Shown: positions 17,304 through 25,035 of the stretch, piece after piece | Layout of the letters: every line of letters begins with the position of its first letter | Numbering within the stretch: the stretch's first letter is position 1 | Source of the DNA: Chitinophagales bacterium | Lineage (GTDB): Bacteria; Bacteroidota; Bacteroidia; Chitinophagales; JABDMM01 | NCBI GenBank assembly: GCA_013001465.1 | Contig: JABDMM010000068.1 | Location: 1 to 35,197 of the forward strand | DNA length: 35,197 nucleotides | Direction of reading: 5' to 3' | The notes under the pieces: model-generated | What the model saw: only the letters and a program-made list of their open reading frames with translations | Database searches by the model: none | Told to the model about the DNA's origin: nothing | Position numbers and translations under genes: made by a program

Positions 17304-17708
17304 ATGTGGGCATTCAGCAACTTTAAGAAAAACATTCTGGTAAATGATCTAGCTGTTAAGCAGATCAGGGACTTTGCAATAGTTGTATCTGTGCTATTCA
17401 TCTTTATTGCTTTCTATTTCAGCATATATATACTTCTTGTTCCCGCACCGGTAATTTTCTTAATTGGAATGTTTAAACCGACCTTGCTTAAATTACCCGC
17501 TATTGCCTGGTTCACTATTTCGAATATATTGGGATATTTTTCTGGAAAGATCATACTCACTGTAATCTTTCTGGTTTTTGTAATACCTTTTGGTTTCATT
17601 CGAAAACTAACTGGATACGATTCCCTGAAAAACCGACAAACAAAAAAGACAACTTTTACTGATAGGAATCATATTTTTTCGTCCATCGATTTCAAAAAGC
17701 CATTTTAA
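17304..17708 (+). CDS. SxtJ-like small membrane protein
   Basis: 134 residues with two or more hydrophobic stretches (about residues 26-60 and 65-98) and a basic, polar C-terminal tail. It resembles the SxtJ family of membrane proteins found next to carbamoyltransferases in saxitoxin and many exopolysaccharide clusters; the gene context (DUF5989/SxtK-like protein and carbamoyltransferase immediately downstream) supports this more strongly than the sequence alone. Function is unknown; a membrane platform for the carbamoyltransferase is a reasonable guess. The stop codon is 2 nt before the next ATG. First gene of the operon, with the palindrome and a possible -7 box upstream. Confidence 0.72.
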   Translation: MWAFSNFKKNILVNDLAVKQIRDFAIVVSVLFIFIAFYFSIYILLVPAPVIFLIGMFKPTLLKLPAIAWFTISNILGYFSGKIILTVIFLVFVIPFGFIRKLTGYDSLKNRQTKKTTFTDRNHIFSSIDFKKPF

Positions 17709-17710
17709 AT

Positions 17711-17860
17711 ATGGAGTTTCTGCACGATCTAATAGATTTTATCCGCACCCGAAAAAAATACTGGCTGATCCCTCTTATTGCGATCTTATTGATATTTGGT
17801 ATTCTTATCGTGTATGTTTCGGGATCTGCTGCAGGTGCACTAATTTACCCTCTATTTTAA
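17711..17860 (+). CDS. DUF5989/SxtK-like single-pass membrane peptide
   Basis: A 49-residue protein easily missed because of its size: MEFLHDLIDFIRTRKKYWL, then a hydrophobic helix (about residues 19-37), then a short end GALIYPLF. The layout (acidic/amphipathic start, RxRKKxWLxP, one membrane helix, SG(S)A and terminal IYxLF) matches the DUF5989 family, which I believe corresponds to SxtK of saxitoxin clusters. It sits 2 nt after the SxtJ-like gene and 7 nt before the carbamoyltransferase, so the three are clearly one unit. The short cytoplasmic arm could tether the carbamoyltransferase to the membrane; that is inference. Confidence 0.85.
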   Translation: MEFLHDLIDFIRTRKKYWLIPLIAILLIFGILIVYVSGSAAGALIYPLF

Positions 17861-17867
17861 TAAACTG

Positions 17868-19661
17868 ATGCCTTCATATATTCTTGGAATATCTTCATTT
17901 TATCACGATAGCGCAGCAGCCTTAGTTTTAGAAGGTAAAGTAATCGCCGCAGCGCAGGAAGAGCGCTTTAGCAGAATCAAACACGACGACTCTTTCCCAT
18001 CAGAAGCTATAAAATATGCACTTCGGGAAGCCGGTATTGAAATTGAGGATGTCGAAGCAGTGGTCTACTATGAAAAACCGTTTCTTAAATTCGAAAGAAT
18101 TCTGGAATCCTATCACAGTTACATTCCAAAAGGACTAAAAAGCTTTCTCACTTCAATGCCGATCTGGATCAAGAACAAACTTTTCCTAAAAAAAATTATC
18201 AGAGATGAATTGAAGAAAATAGGTGGGTATACAGGTTCCTTATATTTTTCAGAACATCATCTATCTCATGCCGCCAGTGCATTTTTCCCATCACCTTTTC
18301 AACAGTCTGCGATAATAACACTAGATGGTGTTGGTGAATGGGCCACGGCAAGCATTGCAATTGGTCAAAACAATTCTATCAAGATTATAAAGGAAATGAG
18401 TTTCCCAAATTCAGTCGGTTTGCTCTATTCCTCATTTACAGATTACCTTGGATTTAGGATCAACAACGGTGAGTATAAAATGATGGGGCTCGCCCCGTAT
18501 GGAGATAGTTCCTCCGAAGAATACCAGAGATTTAAAAAGACGATATGTTCCGAACTTGTTGAAATATTCGAAGATGGATCGATCGAACTCAATATGGAAT
18601 ATTTTGCTTTTGGCCATAGCCTGCATATGACCAATGAAAAGAAATGGGAAAAGATCTTCGGCTTCAAAAAGAGGAAAGCAAATGAAGCCCTTGAGAGCGC
18701 ACACCTGAATCTTGCACTTGCCATTCAAGATATTACAGAAGACATTGTAATAAAGATTGCCAAAACAGCGAAACAGCTTTGTGAAACAGAAAACCTGGTA
18801 CTCGCAGGTGGAGTCGCCTTGAATAGCGTTGTAAATGGTAAACTACGCAATGCAGATATTTTTAAGAAAATCTGGATCCAACCTGCTGCCGGTGATGCCG
18901 GAGGTGCCGTTGGAGCAGCAATGGGTTACTACTTTATCGCTAAAGAAAATAAAAGAATTCCATCCACCTGTAAAATGAAAACAGCGGATCTTGGTCCGGC
19001 TTTCATCAGAGATAATATAATAGAAGCTCTCAAAAACTCAAATCTCATATGGGAAGAGATAGAATCGATCGAATCAAATCTGGAGCGCACTGCTAAGATC
19101 ATTTCTGAAGGTAAAATTGTAGGTTTCTTTCAAGGAAGGATGGAGTTTGGTCCCAGAGCACTGGGCCACAGAAGTATCCTCGCCGATCCAAGAGATCCAA
19201 AAATGCAGCAAAGATTAAATGCATCGATCAAATTCAGAGAAGAATTCAGACCTTTTGCTCCTGCAATCCTGGAGGAACATTATTCCGAATACTTTGATGA
19301 AAAACAAAACTCTCCTTTTATGCTTTTTGTACATCAATTGAGAGCAGAAAAACGAAAAAAAACCACTCCTACATATAGTTGGAAAGAAAGGCTGGATCAA
19401 ATCAGGTCTGAATTACCTTCGATCACTCATGTTGACTATTCCGCAAGAATTCAAACCGTTTCAGAGTTGAACGATCCGGTTTTTTACAGACTTCTTCAAA
19501 AGTTCCACAAAATCACAGGATGTCCGGTTTTGATCAATACCAGCTTTAATCTAAAAGGTGAACCAATAGTCTGCAGTCCGGAGGATGCGATCAGGTGTTT
19601 TCAATCCACCGGACTTGATTATCTTATTATAGAAAATTTTATTTGTTCAAAACCTAAATAA
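17868..19661 (+). CDS. NodU/TobZ-type O-carbamoyltransferase
   Basis: A 597-residue enzyme. Members transfer a carbamoyl group from carbamoyl phosphate, through carbamoyl-AMP, to hydroxyls of sugars, antibiotics or saxitoxin (SxtI). The N-terminal Kae1-like ASKHA domain shows LGISSFYHDSAAALV (6-20), the metal-binding motif EHHLSHAASAFF (His130, His134), TLDGVGEWA (151-159) and MMGLAPYG (204-211). The C-terminal YrdC-like half has FGPRALGHRSILADPRDP (about 427-444) and INTSFNLKGEPIV (about 557-569). Motifs and length are normal, so it should be active. It is soluble by itself, and probably decorates the polysaccharide precursor or nucleotide sugar made by the surrounding genes. A 69-bp gap separates it from the epimerase gene. 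Confidence 0.94.
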   Translation: MPSYILGISSFYHDSAAALVLEGKVIAAAQEERFSRIKHDDSFPSEAIKYALREAGIEIEDVEAVVYYEKPFLKFERILESYHSYIPKGLKSFLTSMPIWIKNKLFLKKIIRDELKKIGGYTGSLYFSEHHLSHAASAFFPSPFQQSAIITLDGVGEWATASIAIGQNNSIKIIKEMSFPNSVGLLYSSFTDYLGFRINNGEYKMMGLAPYGDSSSEEYQRFKKTICSELVEIFEDGSIELNMEYFAFGHSLHMTNEKKWEKIFGFKKRKANEALESAHLNLALAIQDITEDIVIKIAKTAKQLCETENLVLAGGVALNSVVNGKLRNADIFKKIWIQPAAGDAGGAVGAAMGYYFIAKENKRIPSTCKMKTADLGPAFIRDNIIEALKNSNLIWEEIESIESNLERTAKIISEGKIVGFFQGRMEFGPRALGHRSILADPRDPKMQQRLNASIKFREEFRPFAPAILEEHYSEYFDEKQNSPFMLFVHQLRAEKRKKTTPTYSWKERLDQIRSELPSITHVDYSARIQTVSELNDPVFYRLLQKFHKITGCPVLINTSFNLKGEPIVCSPEDAIRCFQSTGLDYLIIENFICSKPK

Positions 19662-19730
19662 ATTTTTTTCTTGCTCGTAAACAAGGTCATACTTTATAAC
19701 TTAGCGAACTCAAAAAAATTATAAAACAAC

Positions 19731-20705
19731 ATGAAGAAAGTATTGATAAGTGGTGGAGCCGGATACATAGGAAGCGTATTGGTTCAACTGCTCTTAGATA
19801 AAGGATATTACGTTAGGGTCTTAGACAACCTAAGATTTGGTGGGGAATCAGTTGTAGGGCTTCTCGATAATCCTAATTTCAATTTTGTACTCGGTGATGT
19901 TAGAAATGAAGGAGATTGTCGTAAAGCGCTTGAGGGTATAGATTATGTATGCCATTTGGCCGCTATTGTTGGAGATCCGGCATGTGCAAAAGAACCAGAA
20001 TTAGCGCGAGAGACCAATCTTGAGTCTTCTAAATCAATTTATACTATCGCTAATGAAATGGGTGCAAGCAAGTTTGTCTTTGCATCCACTTGCAGCAACT
20101 ATGGTAAAATGGAAGATCCAAATTCATATGTTGATGAAAATTCAACACTTGCACCAGTTTCGCTTTACGCGGAAACAAAAGTAGCAACAGAGAAATTTTT
20201 ATTGGGACAGGATAAATCAAATCAGTGTAAACCTACTTGTCTCAGATTCTCTACTGTTTATGGACTTTCGCCAAGAGTTCGTTTTGATTTGACCGTAAAT
20301 GAGTTTACAAAAGAAGTCGCTCTTGGTCGCGAGCTAGTAGTTTTTGGAGAGCAGTTCTGGCGCCCGTATTGTCATGTTGTCGATCTTTCGAGATCTGTGA
20401 TCACTGTTTTTGAATCACCTGAGGAGAAAGTTGCTTTTGATGTTTTTAATGTTGGTGATACCAAAGAGAACTATCAGAAACAAATGATCGTGGACGAGAT
20501 CGTAAAACAGATCCCTGATGCGAATATCAAGTATGTAAAGAAAGATGAAGACCCTCGTGATTACCGGGTTTCATTTACAAAGATCAATGAACAACTCGGT
20601 TTCAAAATTACACAAACGGTTCCTGATGGGATCAGAACCATTAAAAAGGTGATCAATGAAAAGTTCATTCTAAATCCAGACGATCCAAAATACAAGAATG
20701 TATAA
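19731..20705 (+). CDS. Extended SDR nucleotide-sugar epimerase/dehydratase
   Basis: A 324-residue NAD-dependent enzyme. It has the Rossmann motif GGAGYIG (8-14), the DNLRFGG segment, the catalytic Ser/Thr in FASTCSNYG (about 117-125) and the YxxxK pair Tyr146/Lys150 in SLYAETK. The substrate part includes LRFSTVYGLSPRVRFDLTVN and RPYCHVVDL. It belongs to the broad epimerase/dehydratase group of GalE and RmlB; the specific sugar is not evident, and it does not look like the LegB dehydratase. Since the next gene is a sugar aminotransferase, it may make the keto sugar that enzyme uses, or epimerise its product. The 3' end overlaps the aminotransferase start by 8 bp (ATGTATAA), so the two are translationally coupled. 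Confidence 0.87.
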   Translation: MKKVLISGGAGYIGSVLVQLLLDKGYYVRVLDNLRFGGESVVGLLDNPNFNFVLGDVRNEGDCRKALEGIDYVCHLAAIVGDPACAKEPELARETNLESSKSIYTIANEMGASKFVFASTCSNYGKMEDPNSYVDENSTLAPVSLYAETKVATEKFLLGQDKSNQCKPTCLRFSTVYGLSPRVRFDLTVNEFTKEVALGRELVVFGEQFWRPYCHVVDLSRSVITVFESPEEKVAFDVFNVGDTKENYQKQMIVDEIVKQIPDANIKYVKKDEDPRDYRVSFTKINEQLGFKITQTVPDGIRTIKKVINEKFILNPDDPKYKNV

Positions 20706-21840
20706 AGATTTAGTCCAGTTTGTAAAAGAACAGTTCAATACTGACGCCTTCATTCCTTTGCATGAGCCACGATTCATCGGCAACGAGAAAAAGTATCTTG
20801 AAGAATGCATCGATAGTACATTCGTTTCCTCTGTTGGGAAATTCGTGAACCTTTTTGAGGAAATGATGGCGGAGATCGCTGGAACTAAATATGCTGTTGC
20901 AACTACAAATGGAACCTCGGCATTACACATCTGCCTTGAAGCTCTGCATATTGACAATAGTTGTGAAGTGATCACTCAAGCACTTACTTTCGTGGCAACA
21001 TGCAATGCCATATCGTATTCGAATGCTGCTCCTGTTTTTATTGATGTGGACAGAGAAACTCTTGGTTTAAGTCCGCTTGCTTTGGAGGAATTTTTAAATG
21101 AACATGCAGAGATCAGAAATGATGGCAGCGTAATCAATAAAAAAAGTGGCAAACGGATCGCGGCAGTAATGCCGATGCACACGTTTGGTCATCCTGTTAA
21201 AATTGATGAGATCTCAGCGATCTGTGAAAAGTACCAAATTCCAATGATCGAAGATTCAACGGAGTCTTTGGGATCATTTTATAAAGGACGGCCGACCGGT
21301 TCAAATGGGATCCTGGGCACTTTCTCTTTCAACGGAAACAAAACGGTTACCTGCGGTGGCGGTGGATGCGTGACAACGAATGATGAACAGCTTGCGAAAC
21401 ACATCAAGCACATCACAACAACCGCGAAGAAACCGCATAAATGGGAATATGTTCACGATCACATCGGTTATAATTATCGACTCCCCAATTTGAATGCTGC
21501 ATTGGCGTGTGCACAGTTGGAAAAACTAAGCGAATTTGTAAAGAACAAACGTGAACTGGCATCTCGATATAAGGAATTCTTTGACTCAAAAGGCGTTCAG
21601 TTTTTCCATGAACCGGAAGATGCTAAAAGTAATTATTGGCTCAATGCGGTTTTATTGAAGGATCGAAACGAGCGTAATGAGTTTTTGAAATATACAAATG
21701 AAAACTCAGTGATGACCAGACCGGTGTGGACATTAATGAATAAGTTGGAGATGTTTAAAAACTGTTATGCTGCTGATCTAAGTAACTCAGAATGGATAGA
21801 GGACCGTTTGGTGAATATACCTTCTAGCGTTCGCCTTTAA
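20698..21840 (+). CDS. LegC-type PLP-dependent sugar aminotransferase (DegT/DnrJ/EryC1/StrS)
   Basis: A 380-residue aminotransferase that converts a keto-deoxy nucleotide sugar to an amino sugar. The start IPLHEPRFIGNEKKYLEECID and VSSVGKFV (about 43-50) is characteristic of the LegC branch, whose known members act in legionaminic and related nonulosonic acid routes. The PLP lysine is Lys215 in FSFNGNKTVTCGGGG; the cofactor-binding acid is Asp186 in IEDSTESLGS; NGTSALH (71-77) binds the phosphate. Length is normal. LegB, LegG, LegI, LegH and LegF are absent from the window, so the product is more likely an amino sugar of a polysaccharide than legionaminic acid, unless those genes lie elsewhere. 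It ends overlapping the convergent WecG-like gene by 17 bp. Confidence 0.9.
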   Translation: MYKDLVQFVKEQFNTDAFIPLHEPRFIGNEKKYLEECIDSTFVSSVGKFVNLFEEMMAEIAGTKYAVATTNGTSALHICLEALHIDNSCEVITQALTFVATCNAISYSNAAPVFIDVDRETLGLSPLALEEFLNEHAEIRNDGSVINKKSGKRIAAVMPMHTFGHPVKIDEISAICEKYQIPMIEDSTESLGSFYKGRPTGSNGILGTFSFNGNKTVTCGGGGCVTTNDEQLAKHIKHITTTAKKPHKWEYVHDHIGYNYRLPNLNAALACAQLEKLSEFVKNKRELASRYKEFFDSKGVQFFHEPEDAKSNYWLNAVLLKDRNERNEFLKYTNENSVMTRPVWTLMNKLEMFKNCYAADLSNSEWIEDRLVNIPSSVRL

Positions 21841-22576
21841 ATTTTTCCTTGAACACCATCCAGATAAATTTGCTATTGGAATCGAAATTGCGTTTCCACA
21901 TACGTCCCGGTTCCTGTAAAAACCGATAAAACCATTCCAGACCAGCTTTTTGCAACCATTCCGGTGCTCTTTTAACTTTGCCTGCTACAACATCAAAGCT
22001 ACCACCAACGCCCATTATAAAATTGACATCTTTGAGGATATGTTTATACTTGTTCAGGAATATCTCCTTAGTAGGTGAACTGATGGCCACAAATAAAATG
22101 TTTGCTCCCGAGCCTGCGATTTGCCTGGCGATCTCCTCCTCCTCTCCTTTGTTAAAATAACCATTGCGATAACCGGCAACTACCTTTTCAGTGTATTTTG
22201 CTGAATATATAGATACAACATCCTTGACGATCTCTTCTTTGGCACCAAAAAAATATATTTTATAGTTCTTCCGATGGGCTAAATCGACCAGGTTCTGCAT
22301 GAGATCAATACCTGCAACCCTTTCCGGCAGAGGACGATTGAGGAATTTTGAAGCCCAAACTACCGACATCCCGTCCGCATTGATAATATCGCAATGAACA
22401 ACACTTTCCCGCAATACAGGATTTGTTTTCATCGACACAAGTTTATGCGCGTTAACTACGGTGTGGTGTATTTGTTTCTTGTCTTCAATGGCATTCGAAA
22501 TTCGCTCCATTGTAGACTCCATGGTGAGTACATCTATCGGTGCATCTAGGATCCGGATTCTTTGTTGTTCGTTCAC
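21824..22576 (-). CDS. WecG/TagA/CpsF family glycosyltransferase (GT26)
   Basis: A 250-residue transferase. Family members add ManNAc (TagA) or ManNAcA (WecG) to a lipid-linked GlcNAc. Conserved blocks are VVNAHKLV, INADGMSVVWAS with the likely catalytic Asp68, ERVAGIDLM, YFFGAKE, GYRNGYF, SSPTKE (with FVAI before it), MGVGGSFD and RAPEWLQKAGLEWFYRFLQEP. Since WecB and WecC, which make UDP-ManNAcA, are encoded just upstream in the same operon, a WecG-like ManNAcA transferase is the best reading. The C-terminal region, basic and rich in Trp and Arg, is the usual membrane-binding appendage. It starts 5 nt after the wecB stop. It is the only conventional glycosyltransferase visible in the locus. 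Confidence 0.92.
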   Translation of the reverse strand: MNEQQRIRILDAPIDVLTMESTMERISNAIEDKKQIHHTVVNAHKLVSMKTNPVLRESVVHCDIINADGMSVVWASKFLNRPLPERVAGIDLMQNLVDLAHRKNYKIYFFGAKEEIVKDVVSIYSAKYTEKVVAGYRNGYFNKGEEEEIARQIAGSGANILFVAISSPTKEIFLNKYKHILKDVNFIMGVGGSFDVVAGKVKRAPEWLQKAGLEWFYRFLQEPGRMWKRNFDSNSKFIWMVFKEKFKGER

Positions 22577-22581
22577 TTGTC

Positions 22582-23718
22582 TTAATGCTGCTTTAAGAAC
22601 TCTATAACACGGTGTGAAGCCTTTCCATCGCCATATGGATTATGTGCTCTGGACATTTTCTCATACTCTTCTTTATTTTCAATAAGCTCGGAGATCCCAT
22701 TAACGATCTTCTCTACATCAGTACCCACGAGGCGAACTGTTCCTGCATCCACCGCTTCGGGTCTCTCTGTGGTTTCCCGCATAACTAATATCGGTTTTCC
22801 CAGACTCGGTCCTTCTTCCTGAACTCCACCGCTATCGGTTAAAATAATATGGCTTTTGCTCATCAAATGCACGAATGGCAGATATTCTAGTGGTGAGATC
22901 AAAAACACATTGCTGAGTCCGTCCAAAAGTTCGTAAACCGGTTTCTGAACATTTGGATTTAAATGCACAGGATATACAATATCGAAGTCAGGATACTTTT
23001 CTGCCAGTCTCTTGATAGAGGTACAGATATCGATGAATCCCTGTCCGAAGTTTTCACGTCGATGTCCGGTTACAAGAATAAAAGGTTTTTCACTATCAAG
23101 CTTTATTCCGGCCTTGCAAAGTTTTTCGTCTGTTGCCTTTCTGAGGTTTTCGTCTTTATTGATCCTGTCGATCACGATATGAAGCGCATCGATCACTGTA
23201 TTTCCGGTGACCGTAATTTTATCTTCAGGAATATTTTCCTCCAGTAAATTTTGTCTTGCCATTTCTGTTGGAGCGAAATGAAAATGTGTTATTGCTGAAG
23301 TAAGTCTTCGGTTCATTTCTTCGGGCCAGGGGGCATAAATATTTCCGGTTCGTAGACCAGCTTCAATATGTGCTACCTTTTTTTTCTGATAAAAAGCTGC
23401 CAAAGACGTAATGAAAGTTGTGCTGGTATCTCCATGCACAAAGACAATATCGGGATCGAACTCTTTGATCACGGGTTTAATTGCAAGTAAAATATTCGCA
23501 CTTACTTCGTAGAGGTCCTGATCGGGTTTCATAATATCGAGATCGTAATCAGCTTTGATATCGAATATATCCATGACCTGGTCCAGCATTTCTCTGTGCT
23601 GTGCCGTGATACAAACCTTTGTTTCGAAAAAATCTTTTTGGGCAAGAAAAGCTTTTACAAGAGGCGCCATTTTAATAGCCTCGGGTCTTGTTCCAAAAAC
23701 GATCAATACTTTCTTCAT
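22582..23718 (-). CDS. wecB: UDP-N-acetylglucosamine 2-epimerase (non-hydrolysing)
   Basis: A 378-residue cytoplasmic GT-B fold enzyme interconverting UDP-GlcNAc and UDP-ManNAc. The start is placed at MKKVLIVFGTRPEAIKMAP (ATG at 23716-23718), which is the universal start of the family; the frame is open 30 codons further but only by overlapping the upstream gene. Motifs seen are FGTRPEAIKM, HGDTSTT, HIEAGLRTG, PEEMNRR, VTGHRRENFGQG and TDSGGVQEE. It follows the wecC stop codon with a single base between, and wecG-like follows 5 nt later: one tight operon turning UDP-GlcNAc into transferred ManNAcA. Confidence 0.95.
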   Translation of the reverse strand: MKKVLIVFGTRPEAIKMAPLVKAFLAQKDFFETKVCITAQHREMLDQVMDIFDIKADYDLDIMKPDQDLYEVSANILLAIKPVIKEFDPDIVFVHGDTSTTFITSLAAFYQKKKVAHIEAGLRTGNIYAPWPEEMNRRLTSAITHFHFAPTEMARQNLLEENIPEDKITVTGNTVIDALHIVIDRINKDENLRKATDEKLCKAGIKLDSEKPFILVTGHRRENFGQGFIDICTSIKRLAEKYPDFDIVYPVHLNPNVQKPVYELLDGLSNVFLISPLEYLPFVHLMSKSHIILTDSGGVQEEGPSLGKPILVMRETTERPEAVDAGTVRLVGTDVEKIVNGISELIENKEEYEKMSRAHNPYGDGKASHRVIEFLKQH

Positions 23719-23719
23719 T

Positions 23720-24922
23720 CTATTTTTTAATTCCACAAAAGTCGAGTACGACCTGCGTATCCGATTCGGAAACGGATCTGAATTCTCGGTGGGCCACAAG
23801 ATAGGCAATTATATCAGCCTCTTTTAAAGCGGTCTTGTAATCGGTGATATTCCAATCTTTGTATGCTTTAATGTTAGGTTCTACTGGAAGGATATCAAAG
23901 CCGCGATCCCGAAGTGCCTTTGTAATTTGTAATGATGGAGATTCTCTCAGATCATCGATATCCGGTTTAAAAGCTAATCCCATGCATGCGATCTTTGCTT
24001 TCTTACCCTTGGCTGCGATCTTTTCTGCTTCCTGTTCAATTTTGGATATAACCCATTCAGGTTTATAATCATTTATTATTCTTGAGGTTTTGATCAGTGT
24101 AGCCAGATCACCGCTTTTAGAAACGATAAACCATGGATCTACAGCAATACAGTGCCCTCCTACTCCGCTTCCCGGTTGAAGAATATTAACTCGTGGATGG
24201 TGGTTCGCAAGCTTGATAAGGTCCCAAACATCAACACCGATATCGTCACATATTATCGACAATTCATTTGCAAATGCAATACTTGTATCTCGATATGCAT
24301 TTTCAGTAAGTTTCGACATTTCGGCTGTACGTGCATTGGTCACAAGGATCTCACCTTGCACAAAAGTGGAATAGAACTCCTTGACCTTCTCAGAATCTTC
24401 TGCTTTCAACCCTCCAACAATACGATCATTCTCGACCAACTCACGCATAGTTTTACCAGGTAATACCCGCTCAGGGCAATATGCGATATGAAGCTTTTCA
24501 ATATCAACTCCTTCTGATTTCAATACTCCTCCTACCTCTTCGGTCGTGCCAACAGGTGAAGTAGATTCCAGTATAATTAGGTTTCCTTCTTTAACATGCG
24601 GTGCTATCGCTTTTGTAGCCTCCATCACATACGAAATGTCCGGATTCTTATCTTCCCGTATCGGGGTTGGAACAGCGATCATAAACACATCTGCTTCTGG
24701 AACTTCTAATTGAGCTTTAAGCTGTCCGGATTGTACAGCAGAGTGAACAAAGGTATCAAGCTCCGGCTCGGCTATATGAACATCGCCATTGTTGATCGTA
24801 TCAACAACATCAGCGATCACATCTACTCCTATGACCTTATATCCTCTGTTTGCAAGCAAAGCAGCCGTAGGTAAGCCGATATACCCCAAACCAATTACAC
24901 AGATTACTTCCTTTCTTTCCAT
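23720..24922 (-). CDS. wecC: UDP-N-acetyl-D-mannosamine dehydrogenase
   Basis: A 400-residue NAD-dependent four-electron dehydrogenase oxidising UDP-ManNAc to UDP-ManNAcA. The N-terminal Rossmann fold has GLGYIGLPTA (11-20). The central segment EMSKLTENAYRD (about 201-212) supplies Lys204 and Asn208, and the catalytic cysteine is Cys258 in GSGVGGHCIAVDPWF. The C-terminal UDP-binding domain has KIACMGLAFKPDIDDLRESP. Similarity to WecC rather than Ugd is supported by the neighbouring wecB and WecG-like genes. Length is normal. First gene of the leftward operon; the 113-bp gap to the heparinase-like gene holds no clear promoter. Confidence 0.93.
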   Translation of the reverse strand: MERKEVICVIGLGYIGLPTAALLANRGYKVIGVDVIADVVDTINNGDVHIAEPELDTFVHSAVQSGQLKAQLEVPEADVFMIAVPTPIREDKNPDISYVMEATKAIAPHVKEGNLIILESTSPVGTTEEVGGVLKSEGVDIEKLHIAYCPERVLPGKTMRELVENDRIVGGLKAEDSEKVKEFYSTFVQGEILVTNARTAEMSKLTENAYRDTSIAFANELSIICDDIGVDVWDLIKLANHHPRVNILQPGSGVGGHCIAVDPWFIVSKSGDLATLIKTSRIINDYKPEWVISKIEQEAEKIAAKGKKAKIACMGLAFKPDIDDLRESPSLQITKALRDRGFDILPVEPNIKAYKDWNITDYKTALKEADIIAYLVAHREFRSVSESDTQVVLDFCGIKK

Positions 24923-25035
24923 TCCGGATTTTGACGTGAAATTCTTATATTTTTCTTAATATTCAATGCGATCTCTTAAAAGTAACTTCCTCGTTTGTGT
25001 ACGGAATAATTTTTCCTGTGTTTTTGAATATCAAA

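Noticed and set aside
23719-23808. Thirty-codon N-terminal extension of wecB
   Set aside because: It lies entirely within the wecC coding sequence, and MKKVLIVFGTRPE is the standard family start.
24152-24463. Plus-strand Cys-rich open frame inside wecC
   Set aside because: Composition is that of a shadow frame; wecC on the other strand has all catalytic motifs.
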